From the NCBI GenBank assembly GCA_963748385.1, contig CAVVIQ010000012.1, forward strand, positions 434,001 through 498,000: DNA of 64,000 nt, written 5' to 3'. Both the position numbers and the translations under genes were made by a program. Below the pieces are notes generated by a model, which saw only the letters and a list, made by a program, of their open reading frames with translations, was not told where the DNA came from and ran no database searches. Of the stretch, positions 1 to 8,397 are shown piece by piece (position 1 is the stretch's first letter; each line of letters starts with the position of its first letter). Source of the stretch: Rhodoblastus sp963748385. GTDB lineage: Bacteria; Pseudomonadota; Alphaproteobacteria; Rhizobiales; Beijerinckiaceae.

Positions 1-1
1 C

Positions 2-268
2 GTGGCCGCCTGCGGCCTCGCCCAGGGCATGGACCTGCCGACGAGCGTCGCCCCCTTCATCCTGCGCGGCGTCTCTCTACTCGGGATCGACAGCGTGATG
101 AAGCCGAGAGCGGCGAGGCTCGAAGCCTGGAATCTCCTGGCGCGCGATCTCGACACCGCCAAGCTGGCCGATTTGAGCACGACCATCGGCCTTTACAAGG
201 TGATGCACACCGCCGCCGAAATTCTCGAAGGCAAGGTCCGCGGCCGAGTGATCGTGGAGATCGATTGA
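2..268 (+). CDS. Acrylyl-CoA reductase (AcuI/YhdH)-like oxidoreductase, C-terminal part
   Basis: This is the last 88 residues of a medium-chain dehydrogenase/reductase of the YhdH/AcuI type; the gene begins before the window. The visible part keeps the family's C-terminal pattern: a hydrophobic strand, the ILRGVSLLGIDS segment, and a closing strand (GRVIVEID) after the helix with AAEILEGKVRG. Family members use NADPH to reduce acrylyl-CoA or small quinones in the cytoplasm. The catalytic and cofactor-binding half is off the window, so substrate cannot be judged. The assignment rests on remembered family sequence, and a related MDR quinone reductase is possible. Confidence 0.75.
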   Translation: MAACGLAQGMDLPTSVAPFILRGVSLLGIDSVMKPRAARLEAWNLLARDLDTAKLADLSTTIGLYKVMHTAAEILEGKVRGRVIVEID

Positions 269-424
269 CCGCCCGGGAAAAGCCACGGGGGGGAAGGCGC
301 GACGCGAAGGGCGCTACCGGGTTCCCTCGGGCCAACTCAACAAGAACTCGCGGTCGCGATAAGTTTCAAGCTATGCTGTTCGTGGCGGGACGCGAATCCG
401 GCGCGGGTCAGAAAGGATAATGCG

Positions 425-730
425 ATGTTTCGAAAATTTGGGTCAGCGGCGCTGTTGATGCTGGCGTTGGCGACGCCCGTCCATGACGCGGCCGCGCAGG
501 ACGTGCCGGGCGGCGCGCTGCTGGGCGGCGTCGGCGGCGCCATCATCGGCGGGGCGGTCGGCGGCGGCCGGGGCGCCTTGATCGGCGCGGGTGTGGGCGC
601 CGCCACCGGAGCGATCATCGCGGCGGAAGGCGAGCGACGCCGGGGCGGCTATTATTATTATCGGAGAGGCTGCTACCTGCGGCGCTCGGACGGCGTTTGG
701 GTCCACGTCTCGCGGCGCTATTGCTACTAG
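425..730 (+). CDS. Secreted glycine-zipper protein with Tyr/Arg-rich tail
   Basis: A 101-residue protein of unknown function. It opens with a signal peptide (positive n-region, hydrophobic core, cleavage probably after the Ala-Ala-Ala-Gln near residue 25). Residues 28-68 are glycine/alanine rich with GxxxG-like spacing (GGALLGGVGGAIIGGAVGGG), the glycine-zipper pattern of small envelope proteins. The tail is unusual: four tyrosines in a row within RRGGYYYYRRG, then two cysteines (residues 78 and 100) that could form a disulfide. AGAAAGGA lies about 7 nt before the ATG. It probably sits in or across an envelope membrane; that location is inferred from composition only. Confidence 0.75.
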   Translation: MFRKFGSAALLMLALATPVHDAAAQDVPGGALLGGVGGAIIGGAVGGGRGALIGAGVGAATGAIIAAEGERRRGGYYYYRRGCYLRRSDGVWVHVSRRYCY

Positions 731-762
731 GCCGAATTTCTCAACGCCCGCCGGCGTGAAAA

Positions 763-1662
763 CTACTCCCCCTGCCCGGCGCCGGCGAGCGCGGCGCGGC
801 GCCTGTTCAACTGCGCGCCGGCGTGATCCATGAAGGCGCGCACGCGGGCGGCGTAGCGCAGGTCGGGATGGGTCAGGAGCCAGAGCACGGCGCCGCGTCC
901 GGCCATCGGTTCGTCGGTGCAGACCAGTTCGGGATGCTGGTCGCCGATGAAGCGCGGCAAAAAGCCTACGCCCACCCCCTGCGCGATGCATTGGGCTATG
1001 CCGACCGTGGTGTTGCAGCGCATGGCGATGCGATGCGGCGGGATTTCCTTCTCGATCCAGTCGAAAACGTCCACGCCGCCGAAATGTTCGTTGAAGCCGA
1101 TGTAGTCATGGCTTTCGTCGGCGAGATCGAAACCCAATTCATAGAGTTCGCGCGACACATAGCGGCCCCAGACGGACGAACCGATACGCCGGCCGACGAG
1201 CGTTTCCGGCGGCGCATGGGTCGAGCGTATGGCGATGTCGGCGTCACGGCGCGAGAGGTTGAGCGGCTGGCTGGTCACCAGCACGTCGAGTTGGATGTCG
1301 GGATAGGCCCTGCGGAAGCTCGCCAGAATGGGCGCCAGGACATAATTGAACAAGGCGTCGTTGGTGGTGAGCCGCAACAGGCCGGAAGGCTTTTCGTCGC
1401 GGCCCGCGATGCGGCGCTCGAAGTCCATCACGTCGCGACCCATGCGCTCGGCGAGCGCGACCATTTCCTGGCCGGCGGCGGTGGCGGAATAGCCGTTGCG
1501 CGAGCGCTCGAACAATTTGGCGCCGATCGTCGCCTCGAGCGCGCCGAGCCGGCGGAAAACCGTCGAATGATTGAGATTGAGCGCAGCCGCCGCGCCAACC
1601 AGCGAGCCGGATTCCGCAATCCCGCGCACCAGGCGAAAATCGTCCCAACTGATCCGATTCAT
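763..1662 (-). CDS. LysR-family transcriptional regulator
   Basis: A 299-residue LysR-type regulator. Residues 1-60 hold the winged helix-turn-helix (AESGSLVGAAAALNLNHSTV, then the FRRLGALEATIGAKLFER wing). Residues 90-290 form the effector-binding domain, including the QGVGVGFLPRF segment typical of the family. The reading frame runs further upstream, but the ATG at 1662 gives the standard LysR N-terminus and the family length. No clear divergent target operon exists here: the neighbour upstream is tsaC on the same strand, separated by a long inverted repeat. The effector and regulon cannot be predicted from sequence. Confidence 0.9.
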   Translation of the reverse strand: MNRISWDDFRLVRGIAESGSLVGAAAALNLNHSTVFRRLGALEATIGAKLFERSRNGYSATAAGQEMVALAERMGRDVMDFERRIAGRDEKPSGLLRLTTNDALFNYVLAPILASFRRAYPDIQLDVLVTSQPLNLSRRDADIAIRSTHAPPETLVGRRIGSSVWGRYVSRELYELGFDLADESHDYIGFNEHFGGVDVFDWIEKEIPPHRIAMRCNTTVGIAQCIAQGVGVGFLPRFIGDQHPELVCTDEPMAGRGAVLWLLTHPDLRYAARVRAFMDHAGAQLNRRRAALAGAGQGE

Positions 1663-1710
1663 GGCCCCAAAATGGGTTTTTTCCACAAAAAGCGCAAGGC
1701 TTCCGCCGTT

Positions 1711-1813
1711 TAACCCGCATTTCTCACATTGTCGTCGCCTTGCGCTGGCCCTTCTTGCGTTCGACTCGTCGCAACGGCGACGCAGGTCGGCCCCATGTGA
1801 GAAACGCGGGTTA
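1711..1813. repeat. 103-bp long inverted-repeat element between tsaC and the LysR gene
   Basis: Positions 1711-1729 and 1795-1813 are inverted copies of a 19-bp sequence (TAACCCGC[A/G]TTTCTCACAT, 18 of 19 matching). Inside, GTCGCCTTGCG (from about 1733) faces CGCAACGGCGAC (from about 1770), so most of the element could fold into one cruciform. The right end supplies the TAA stop codon of tsaC (1811-1813 on the minus strand). No obvious target-site duplication flanks it. It looks like a MITE-like or dispersed palindromic element, but it may simply serve as a terminator for tsaC. No second copy was noticed in this window. Confidence 0.7.
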
Positions 1814-2785
1814 CCCGCGCGGCGCGGCGGCGCGGCGCAGCCGATCATTGATCGCTTCGCCGAGATCGGCCTCGGGAATGGGCGCGACCGCGATTTTTTT
1901 CGCGCCGGCGGCGTCGAGCGCCCGCAGCATGGAAAAGAGATTGGCCGCCGCCTCGACCAGATCGCCGCGCGGCGAGAGGTCCAGCGCCTTTCCCGAGGCG
2001 CCTTGGAAGCGGCCGCCGAAATCGAGACCCGCCTCGTCTTCCTCAAGACGCTGCGCGTCAAGGCGCAGCGAAGCGCGCGGCGCATAATGCGAGGCCAGCA
2101 TGCCAGGCGCCATGACCCCGCCCCCTTCGGCTCCGGCGAGGCTTTCCCCCAGAACGTTCTCTATTTCCGCGCGCGACACGCCGCCCGGGCGCAACAGGCG
2201 CGGTTTTTCGTCGAGCAGGGCAAGAATCGTCGATTCCACCCCGACCGGACATGCGCCGCCATTGAGCACGGCGTCGATCCGGCCGTCGAGATCGGCCAGC
2301 ACATGGGCTGGAGTCGAGGGGCTGACATGGCCGGACCGATTGGCGGACGGCGCCGCGACGGGGCCGCCGGCCGCCGCGATCACGCCGCGCGTCAAGGCGT
2401 TGGCGGGAACACGCAAGGCCACGCTGTCGAGGCCCGCCCGCGCCAGGTCGCAGACGCTCGCGCCAGGCGCCAGCGGCAGAACCAGAGTGAGCGGCCCCGG
2501 CCAGAAGGCTTCGGCCAGTTTTTCGGCGCGCGCGTCAAAAATTCCCTCGCGTCGCGCCGCGGCGACATCGGCGACATGGGCGATCAGGGGATTGAAGCTC
2601 GGCCGCCCCTTGGCGCGATAAATCGCCGCGACCGCGCGCGGGTCCGCCGCCAGGCCCCCCAGCCCATAGACGGTCTCGGTCGGCAGCGCCACCAGCCCGC
2701 CGGCGCGCAAAATCGCCGCGGCTTCCGCGATCCCGGCCGGCCCGGGCGCAAGCAGCCGGGCGACCCGCTTGTCTTTCGTGTGCAA
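1811..2785 (-). CDS. tsaC: L-threonylcarbamoyladenylate synthase, Sua5 type
   Basis: This enzyme makes threonylcarbamoyl-AMP from threonine, bicarbonate and ATP, the first step of the t6A37 modification of ANN-decoding tRNAs. The N-terminal YrdC domain shows PTETVYGLGG (about residues 35-44), KGRPSFNPL (about 58-66) and the PSANRSGHVSPS segment (about 145-156). At 324 residues it is the longer Sua5 form with a C-terminal extension, not the short TsaC form. The ATG at 2785 gives a normal N-terminus. Its last codon abuts an inverted-repeat element that provides the stop. It is divergent from the enoyl-CoA hydratase gene. Confidence 0.93.
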   Translation of the reverse strand: MHTKDKRVARLLAPGPAGIAEAAAILRAGGLVALPTETVYGLGGLAADPRAVAAIYRAKGRPSFNPLIAHVADVAAARREGIFDARAEKLAEAFWPGPLTLVLPLAPGASVCDLARAGLDSVALRVPANALTRGVIAAAGGPVAAPSANRSGHVSPSTPAHVLADLDGRIDAVLNGGACPVGVESTILALLDEKPRLLRPGGVSRAEIENVLGESLAGAEGGGVMAPGMLASHYAPRASLRLDAQRLEEDEAGLDFGGRFQGASGKALDLSPRGDLVEAAANLFSMLRALDAAGAKKIAVAPIPEADLGEAINDRLRRAAAPRG

Positions 2786-2818
2786 TCGGCCAATCCTGCT
2801 TGACGTCGGCGAGTGATT

Positions 2819-2836
2819 TAGTTCATATATGAACTA
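2819..2836. promoter_or_regulatory. Perfect 18-bp palindrome, candidate operator
   Basis: TAGTTCATATATGAACTA is a perfect 18-bp palindrome in the divergent gap between tsaC and the enoyl-CoA hydratase gene. It is AT rich in GC-rich surroundings and lies about 90 bp before the hydratase start. Length and symmetry fit a dimeric TetR, MarR or GntR-type repressor. An imperfect palindrome sharing the ATATGAA half-site motif follows the hydratase gene (3666-3700). No candidate repressor gene is adjacent. Confidence 0.55.
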
Positions 2837-2925
2837 TTGGCCCGCCACGCATGCGGATGCACATGACATCGGCGCGCGCGCCGATCAAGGACAATGGACG
2901 ACGCACGGCGGAAAGGGAGGCAGGC

Positions 2926-3666
2926 ATGGCGGATGTCGAAATTTCAAGGTCGGGCGCGGTGCTGGAGCTGACGCTGAACCGGCCGGCCAAAAAGAACGCC
3001 CTGACCAACGCCATGTATCGGGCGCTGAACGTGGCCCTGCATGAAGCCGAAGCCGACCACGCGATCGGCGCCGTTCTCATCGCCGGCGCGGGGGGCGTCT
3101 TTACCGCCGGCAATGACATCGGCGATTTCGTCGCCGCGGTTCAGGGCGGGGAAACGGCCGGCGTCGACTTCGTGCGCAAGATCGCCATCTTTCCCAAGCC
3201 GCTGGTCGCCGCGGTCGACGGCCTGGCGGTCGGAATCGGCAGCACCATGCTGCTTCATTGCGATCTCGTCTATGCGACGCCCGAATCGCGTTTCTCGCTG
3301 CCTTTCGTCGATCTCGGCCTCCTGCCCGAGGCCGGCTCCTCGCTGCTGTTGCCGCGCCGGGTCGGCATGGCCCGCGCCAGCGCCTGGCTGCTCGCCGGCG
3401 AAAGTTTTTCCGCCGACGAGGCGCTCGCCGCCGGCCTGCTCAACGCGATTCCTCCCCAGGCCTCCCTGCTGGCGACGGCGCGGGAAAAAGCGGCCAAACT
3501 CGCGGCCAAGCCCCGCACCGCCCTGATGGCGGCGCGAAAATTCATGCGCGGCGATCAGAAGGAGATCCTCGATCGGATCGAGGCCGAACTCGACGCCTTC
3601 CGCAAGGCCCTGGCCTCGCCCGAGGCGAGGGCCGCGCTGACCGCCTTCCTCAACAAGGGAAAATGA
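2926..3666 (+). CDS. Enoyl-CoA hydratase/isomerase family protein
   Basis: A 246-residue crotonase-fold enzyme acting on acyl-CoA thioesters in the cytoplasm. The two oxyanion-hole segments are visible: GGVFTAGNDIGDF (about residues 61-73) and GLAVGIGSTMLLHCD (about 98-112). One acidic catalytic candidate is the Glu in LLPEAGSS (about 134). The position usually holding the other hydratase Glu is not clearly acidic, so an isomerase or other crotonase activity is possible. The ATG at 2926 is chosen over upstream in-frame codons because GGGAGG lies just before it. With the SDR downstream and the AcuI-like gene upstream it suggests acyl-CoA metabolism. Confidence 0.88.
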   Translation: MADVEISRSGAVLELTLNRPAKKNALTNAMYRALNVALHEAEADHAIGAVLIAGAGGVFTAGNDIGDFVAAVQGGETAGVDFVRKIAIFPKPLVAAVDGLAVGIGSTMLLHCDLVYATPESRFSLPFVDLGLLPEAGSSLLLPRRVGMARASAWLLAGESFSADEALAAGLLNAIPPQASLLATAREKAAKLAAKPRTALMAARKFMRGDQKEILDRIEAELDAFRKALASPEARAALTAFLNKGK

Positions 3667-3700
3667 TATGAATTCCGCATGAATCATGTGGCATTCATAT
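3666..3700. promoter_or_regulatory. Imperfect 35-bp palindrome after the enoyl-CoA hydratase gene
   Basis: ATATGAAT (3666-3673) is mirrored by ATTCATAT (3693-3700). The inner bases continue the symmetry (CCgCATG against CATGtGG), giving 16-nt arms around a 3-nt centre with one mismatch and one G-T pair. No T tract follows, so it is not a clear intrinsic terminator. It may be an operator for the SDR gene (start 3809); the half-site resembles the palindrome at 2819-2836. Confidence 0.45.
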
Positions 3701-3808
3701 TCCGCTGGCGCGAAAATCTTCCCGCGACTCGAAGGTTTTTCGCGCCATGGCGTTTCCGCGGATTGCGAAGCAATCTTGCGGTGACATTATGAGACGCAGG
3801 AGGATTTC

Positions 3809-4678
3809 ATGGCCGGACTTGCTGGCAAAACCTTGTTCGTCACCGGCGCCTCGCGCGGCATAGGCCTCGCTATCGCTTTGCGCGCCGCGCGCGACGGCGC
3901 CAATGTCGCCATAGCCGCCAAGACCGCCGAGCCGCATCCCAAACTGCCGGGCACGATCTTCACCGCTGCGAAGGAGATCGAGGCGGCCGGCGGCAAGGCC
4001 CTGCCCCTGACCGTGGACGTGCGCGACGAGGCGCAGGTGGCCGAGGCCCTGGCGGCGACAGCCAAAGCATTCGGCGGCGTCGATATTGTCGTCAATAACG
4101 CCAGCGCCATTGCGCTGGGGGGAAGCCAGCAGATCGACATGAAACGCTTCGACCTGATGCATCAGGTCAACGCCCGCGGCTCCTACATGACCGCCAAGCT
4201 GGCCTTCCCCTATCTTGCGAAGTCCGCAAATCCCCATGTGCTGATGCTGTCGCCGCCGCTCGACATGAAGGAGAAATGGTTCGCGCCCCACACCGCCTAT
4301 TCCATGGCCAAATTCGGCATGAGCCTCGCCGTGCTGGGCCTTGCCGGCGAGTTCCGCCCGGCGGGAATCGCGGTCAATGCTTTGTGGCCGCGCACGACCA
4401 TCGCCACCGCAGCGATCAACAATCTGCTCGGCGGCGAAAGCCTCATGCGCGCCTCGCGCAAGCCGGAAATCATGGGCGACGCCGCTTACGCCATTTTCTG
4501 CTCGCCGAGCCGCGAAACCACGGGCCAATTCTTCATCGACGACGTGGTGCTGGCCGCCCATGGCGTCAAGGATTTCGATTGTTATCGCGTCGATCCCTCA
4601 AGCCCGCTCGCCCCTGACTTTTTCGTGCCCGACAACACGCCCGTTCCGGAGGGGGTCTCGCTCAAGCCGCGGGTTTGA
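3809..4678 (+). CDS. SDR family oxidoreductase, HSDL2-like
   Basis: A 289-residue short-chain dehydrogenase/reductase. The dinucleotide-binding motif TGASRGIG lies at residues 12-19, NNAS near 97-100, and the active-site YxxxK as YSMAK near residue 169. The insert with the K/AEPHPKLPGTI segment and the substitution by SPPLD in the serine region resemble the hydroxysteroid-dehydrogenase-like 2 (HSDL2) group, whose substrate is not established. AGGAGG sits 7 nt before the ATG. It follows an enoyl-CoA hydratase on the same strand (142-bp gap), consistent with shared acyl-CoA chemistry. Confidence 0.9.
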   Translation: MAGLAGKTLFVTGASRGIGLAIALRAARDGANVAIAAKTAEPHPKLPGTIFTAAKEIEAAGGKALPLTVDVRDEAQVAEALAATAKAFGGVDIVVNNASAIALGGSQQIDMKRFDLMHQVNARGSYMTAKLAFPYLAKSANPHVLMLSPPLDMKEKWFAPHTAYSMAKFGMSLAVLGLAGEFRPAGIAVNALWPRTTIATAAINNLLGGESLMRASRKPEIMGDAAYAIFCSPSRETTGQFFIDDVVLAAHGVKDFDCYRVDPSSPLAPDFFVPDNTPVPEGVSLKPRV

Positions 4679-4733
4679 CGGCTTCGATCCGCGCCGCTAA
4701 CACCATTGCAGGCGCGGGAGAGAGTCGCGGGCG

Positions 4734-5699
4734 ATGGCGGTTTACACGGATGTCACGGACGAGGCCCTTTTCGCCTTTCTCGCCGCATACGACCTCGGCG
4801 CCGTCCTGTCCTTCAAGGGCATAGCCGAGGGCGTCGAAAACTCCAATTTCCTGCTCCATTGCGATGCCGGCTATTTCATCCTCACCCTCTATGAAAAGCG
4901 GGTGAATCCGGCGGATCTGCCCTTTTTCATCGGCCTGATGGAGCATCTGGCGGCCAGGAAACTGTCCTGCCCGCTTCCGGTCAAGCGCCGCGACGGCCTC
5001 TCTCTCGGGACGCTCGCCGGGCGCCCGGCGGCGATCGTCACCTTTCTCGACGGCGTCTCGGTCCGCAAGCCGGACGCCCGCCATTGCGCCGAAGCCGGGC
5101 GCGCTCTGGCGCAACTGCATGTCGCTGGCCGCGATTTCGCCCTCACTCGCCCCAATGCGCTTTCGCTCGCGCATTGGCCGGATCTTTTCGAGGCTTCGCG
5201 CGCTCGCGCCGACGAGGTCTCCCCGGGTCTCGCCAAGGAAATTGCGGCCGAACTCGATTTCCTCCAGCGCAATTGGCCCCGCGACCTGCCGCAGGGCGTG
5301 ATCCATGCCGATCTCTTTCCCGACAATGTCTTTTTCATCGGCGAAAAGCTCTCCGGCCTGATCGACTTCTATTTCGCCTGCAACGATTCCCTCGCGTACG
5401 ATCTGGCGATCTGCCTCAACGCCTGGTGCTTCGAGCCGGACGGCGCCTTCAACGCCACCAAGGGCCGCGCTCTTCTCCAAGGCTACCGGGGCCTGCGCCC
5501 CCCGGAAGAAAACGAGCGTCGCGTCCTGCCGGTCCTGGCGCGCGGCGCCGCCATGCGCTTCCTGCTGACCCGGCTCTACGACTGGTTCAACGTGCCGGCG
5601 GGCGCCTTGGTTCGCCCCAAGAATCCGCTCGAATATCTCGGCAAGCTCCGTTTCCATCAGGCTATCGACAACGCCCGCGAATACGGGCTGCCGGAATGA
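4734..5699 (+). CDS. thrB: Homoserine kinase, aminoglycoside-phosphotransferase fold
   Basis: Phosphorylates homoserine with ATP in threonine synthesis. This is the ThrB type with a choline/aminoglycoside-kinase fold common in Alphaproteobacteria, not the GHMP type. The catalytic loop is HADLFPDN (residues 191-198) and the metal-binding motif is LIDFYFA about 10 residues later. The length, 321 residues, is normal for the family. It overlaps rnhA by 4 nt (ATGA), so the two are likely translationally coupled. Confidence 0.93.
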   Translation: MAVYTDVTDEALFAFLAAYDLGAVLSFKGIAEGVENSNFLLHCDAGYFILTLYEKRVNPADLPFFIGLMEHLAARKLSCPLPVKRRDGLSLGTLAGRPAAIVTFLDGVSVRKPDARHCAEAGRALAQLHVAGRDFALTRPNALSLAHWPDLFEASRARADEVSPGLAKEIAAELDFLQRNWPRDLPQGVIHADLFPDNVFFIGEKLSGLIDFYFACNDSLAYDLAICLNAWCFEPDGAFNATKGRALLQGYRGLRPPEENERRVLPVLARGAAMRFLLTRLYDWFNVPAGALVRPKNPLEYLGKLRFHQAIDNAREYGLPE

Positions 5700-6142
5700 C
5701 CCGCCGCGTCGCGATCTGGACCGACGGCGCCTGTTCCGGCAATCCCGGCCCCGGCGGCTGGGGCGCCATCCTCACCTTTAACGGCGCCGAAAGGGAATTT
5801 GCCGGCGGCGAGCCTTTGACCACCAACAATCGCATGGAGCTTCTCGCCGCCATTTCGGCTTTGGAGGCGCTCAATCGTCCCTGCGCCGTCGATCTCCACA
5901 CCGATTCCCAGTATGTCCGCCAGGGCGTGATGTCCTGGATGAACAACTGGAAACGCAACGGCTGGCGCACCGCCGACAGGAAGCCGGTGAAGAACGAGGA
6001 TTTGTGGAAGCGGCTCGACGAGGCGGCGCAACGCCACGACATCGTTTGGCATTGGGTCAAGGGCCATGCCGGCGATCCGATGAACGAACGCGCCGACGCG
6101 CTGGCGCGGGCCGGCTTGGCGCCTTATCTGAAGAGCGCATAA
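5696..6142 (+). CDS. rnhA: Ribonuclease HI
   Basis: Cleaves the RNA strand of RNA-DNA hybrids. All four catalytic carboxylates are present at the E. coli positions: D10 (WTDGACSGNPGPGGWG), E48 (NNRMELL), D70 (HTDSQYV) and D134 (NERADALA), with the catalytic His at 124. The length of 148 residues is standard. Its ATG overlaps the thrB stop codon, a gene order often seen in Rhizobiales. Confidence 0.97.
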   Translation: MTRRVAIWTDGACSGNPGPGGWGAILTFNGAEREFAGGEPLTTNNRMELLAAISALEALNRPCAVDLHTDSQYVRQGVMSWMNNWKRNGWRTADRKPVKNEDLWKRLDEAAQRHDIVWHWVKGHAGDPMNERADALARAGLAPYLKSA

Positions 6143-6245
6143 ACGAGAATGAGCCAAAGATTCCATGCCGCGCTTGCGCCGGCGGCGCGCCTTTTGCTAA
6201 AGAAATCCTGAAAATGCGGCGGGGGCGCCTCAAGGGCGGTAAACA

Positions 6246-6698
6246 ATGATCAGAGCCACGACTGCCTCGATTCGTCGATTTCTGCTTCTCGGCCTGGTTG
6301 TTTTGGCTTGTGGCGCATATTCCGGAACGGCGCGCGCGCAAAGCTGCAATGACGACCTGGCCGGCTTCGGCAAGGAACGCAACGCCGAGATGGAGGCGCT
6401 CAACGCCATTTCCAAAGCCCACGACAGGAAGCTCGACCCTGTCGCAGCTTGCCCGCATCTGCGCAAGATGAAGGATATCGAGGCCAAAATGGCCGGCTAC
6501 ATGGCGAAGAACAAGGAATGGTGCAACATTCCGGACGATTTCCTCGCCAAGTTCAAGGAAAACTCCGAGCGCACCGCCAAAATCGCCGAACAGGCCTGCG
6601 CCCTCGCCGCCAAGGCCAAGCAGATGCAGGAAAGCGGCGGAGGCGGTGGCCTGGGCAATCTGCCGCCGCCGCCGAAACTCCCCGCCGGACCGCTCTGA
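6246..6698 (+). CDS. Secreted conserved hypothetical protein
   Basis: A 150-residue protein with a clear signal peptide (hydrophobic residues 12-27, cleavage likely after the Ala-Arg-Ala-Gln near residue 32). The mature part is helical, has four cysteines (in QSCND, AACPHL, EWCNI and QACAL) that could make two disulfides, and ends with a poly-Gly stretch and a proline-rich tail (PPPPKLPAGP). I do not recognise a named domain. Similar small periplasmic proteins occur in Rhizobiales. It is followed 3 nt later by ubiA. Confidence 0.75.
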   Translation: MIRATTASIRRFLLLGLVVLACGAYSGTARAQSCNDDLAGFGKERNAEMEALNAISKAHDRKLDPVAACPHLRKMKDIEAKMAGYMAKNKEWCNIPDDFLAKFKENSERTAKIAEQACALAAKAKQMQESGGGGGLGNLPPPPKLPAGPL

Positions 6699-6701
6699 AC
6701 C

Positions 6702-7649
6702 GTGCCGGCGGCCGACGGGTCCGCGCCGGCCCAATTGCCCGACGCGGCGGCCTCCGGCCTGTGGCGGCGGTTGCCGCCGGGCTGGACGCCCTATGTCCAG
6801 CTCGCGCGGCTCGACCGGCCGGCGGGATGGCGATTGTTGCTGGCGCCCTGCCTTTCCTCGGTCTGCCTCGCCACGATCCGTCGCCTGGAAAACCCGAATT
6901 ACCAGTTGCTCGCGCTGTTTTTCATCGGCGCCGTCGCCATGCGTGGCGCGGGATCGACCTTCAATGACCTGATCGACCGCGAGATCGACGCGCGGGTCGC
7001 CCGCACCGCCGGCCGGCCGCTGCCGTCGGGCCGCGTCAGCCCGCGCAACGCCGTAATTTTCATGGCGGCCCAGGCGCTCGTCGGCCTCGCGGTTCTGCTG
7101 TCGTTCAATTTCTTCACGATCCTGCTCGGACTGCTTTCGCTGGTTCCGGTCTTGGTCTATCCTTTTCTGAAGCGTTTCACCTCCTGGCCGCAGGCCGCGC
7201 TCGGCCTCGCCTTTTCCTGGGGGGCGCTGATGGGATGGGCGGCGCAGACCGGCGGTCTCGCCGCTCCGGCCTTCTGGTTCTATGCCTCATGCGTCGCCTG
7301 GACGATCGGATATGACACGATCTACGCCATCCAGGACCGCGAGGACGATGTCGCGGCGGGGGTCAAATCGACCGCGCTCCTGTTCGGCGACCATGTCCGG
7401 TCCGCGGTGACCCTGTTCTATCTCGCGAGCGTCATCCTGGCCGAAATCGCGCTGCTCCTGGCGGGAGCGGGAATCGTCGCCCATCTCGGGCTGCTCGCCT
7501 TCGCCGTCCATCTCGTCTGGCAGGTCCGTCGGCTGGATGACGTCGACGAAGCGACCGCCCTGAGGCTTTTCCGGTCCAACGGCCTTGCCGGTTTCCTGAT
7601 ATTCGCAGGCCTGCTGGGCGAAAACCTGTTGTTTTATCTGGTGCGTTGA
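6702..7649 (+). CDS. ubiA: 4-hydroxybenzoate polyprenyltransferase
   Basis: An inner-membrane prenyltransferase that attaches the polyprenyl tail to 4-hydroxybenzoate in ubiquinone synthesis. Both aspartate-rich motifs that bind Mg-diphosphate are present: NDLIDREID (N88-D96) and DTIYAIQDREDD (D205-D216). There are eight to nine hydrophobic segments. The start is a GTG at 6702, three nt after the preceding stop. The length, 315 residues, is normal. The downstream gene is convergent. Confidence 0.95.
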   Translation: MPAADGSAPAQLPDAAASGLWRRLPPGWTPYVQLARLDRPAGWRLLLAPCLSSVCLATIRRLENPNYQLLALFFIGAVAMRGAGSTFNDLIDREIDARVARTAGRPLPSGRVSPRNAVIFMAAQALVGLAVLLSFNFFTILLGLLSLVPVLVYPFLKRFTSWPQAALGLAFSWGALMGWAAQTGGLAAPAFWFYASCVAWTIGYDTIYAIQDREDDVAAGVKSTALLFGDHVRSAVTLFYLASVILAEIALLLAGAGIVAHLGLLAFAVHLVWQVRRLDDVDEATALRLFRSNGLAGFLIFAGLLGENLLFYLVR

Positions 7650-7656
7650 ACGGAGC

Positions 7657-8181
7657 TCATTCGTAGCAGATGATTTCGCGCTCGTCGCGGTGGACGGGCA
7701 GGACGCGGCCTTTCGCGCCGGCCTTGCGGCGCGCCGAAATCGCCGAGCGCCGGCTTTTCAGCGGCCAGCCGCGCCGGCGCGGCTGAACCGTCCCCGCCCT
7801 GATTTCGCCGAATCGGTTCTCCACCACGGCGACGCCGCCCCCGAGCCCCCGCGCGAGGCGGGGCAGGCGGAAGATCCGCGCCCAGGCCAGCCAGTCGCGC
7901 GCGGCGTCCCGCTCATTGTCGGCTTCCGCGAGCGCCACGTCGAATTCGGAATCGGCATGGATCAGGGCGACGCGGTAGAACAGCCCGCGCGCGCTTTGAT
8001 GCAGCGCCAGGGCGACGCCGCGAAAGCAGCGCGCCGGCAGCGAAAGGCGCATGCGCACTCCGCCGACGCAGCGGTCGATGGCGATGGACTCCGCCGTGAC
8101 GGCGATCTCGCGCCGACCGGAATCGGCGCGCGGATCGTCGGCGACGAGGCGGGCGAGAACGGCGGTCTGGGTCGTGGGCAT
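7657..8181 (-). CDS. DUF6101 family protein
   Basis: A 174-residue protein that I match from memory to DUF6101, a family of unknown function in Rhizobiales. It has no signal peptide or membrane segment. Its first half contains strand-rich sequence with the RCVGGVRMRLSLP segment; the C-terminal 40 residues are strongly basic (RRRGWPLKSRRSAISARRKAG) and might contact nucleic acid or acidic lipid. It lies convergent to ubiA. The function is unknown and the family label is moderately certain. Confidence 0.7.
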   Translation of the reverse strand: MPTTQTAVLARLVADDPRADSGRREIAVTAESIAIDRCVGGVRMRLSLPARCFRGVALALHQSARGLFYRVALIHADSEFDVALAEADNERDAARDWLAWARIFRLPRLARGLGGGVAVVENRFGEIRAGTVQPRRRGWPLKSRRSAISARRKAGAKGRVLPVHRDEREIICYE

Positions 8182-8397
8182 GACGGGTTTCCGAAGGCGA
8201 TTTTCGCGCTGGACCCATCTTTCGCCGCAAGCCTCCTCGACCCCGCTAAGAAAATGGACGGCATTTTAACGGTCCCGCCGCGCCGCGCGCCATGTCCAAC
8301 CCAGGGTTGCGGCGATTGTTCAAATTGTCGGCAATTGCTGCATAACGGGCGCCGAGGCCAAATTTCGCGCTTGCGGAATTTCTTGCGCCGCGTTGAC

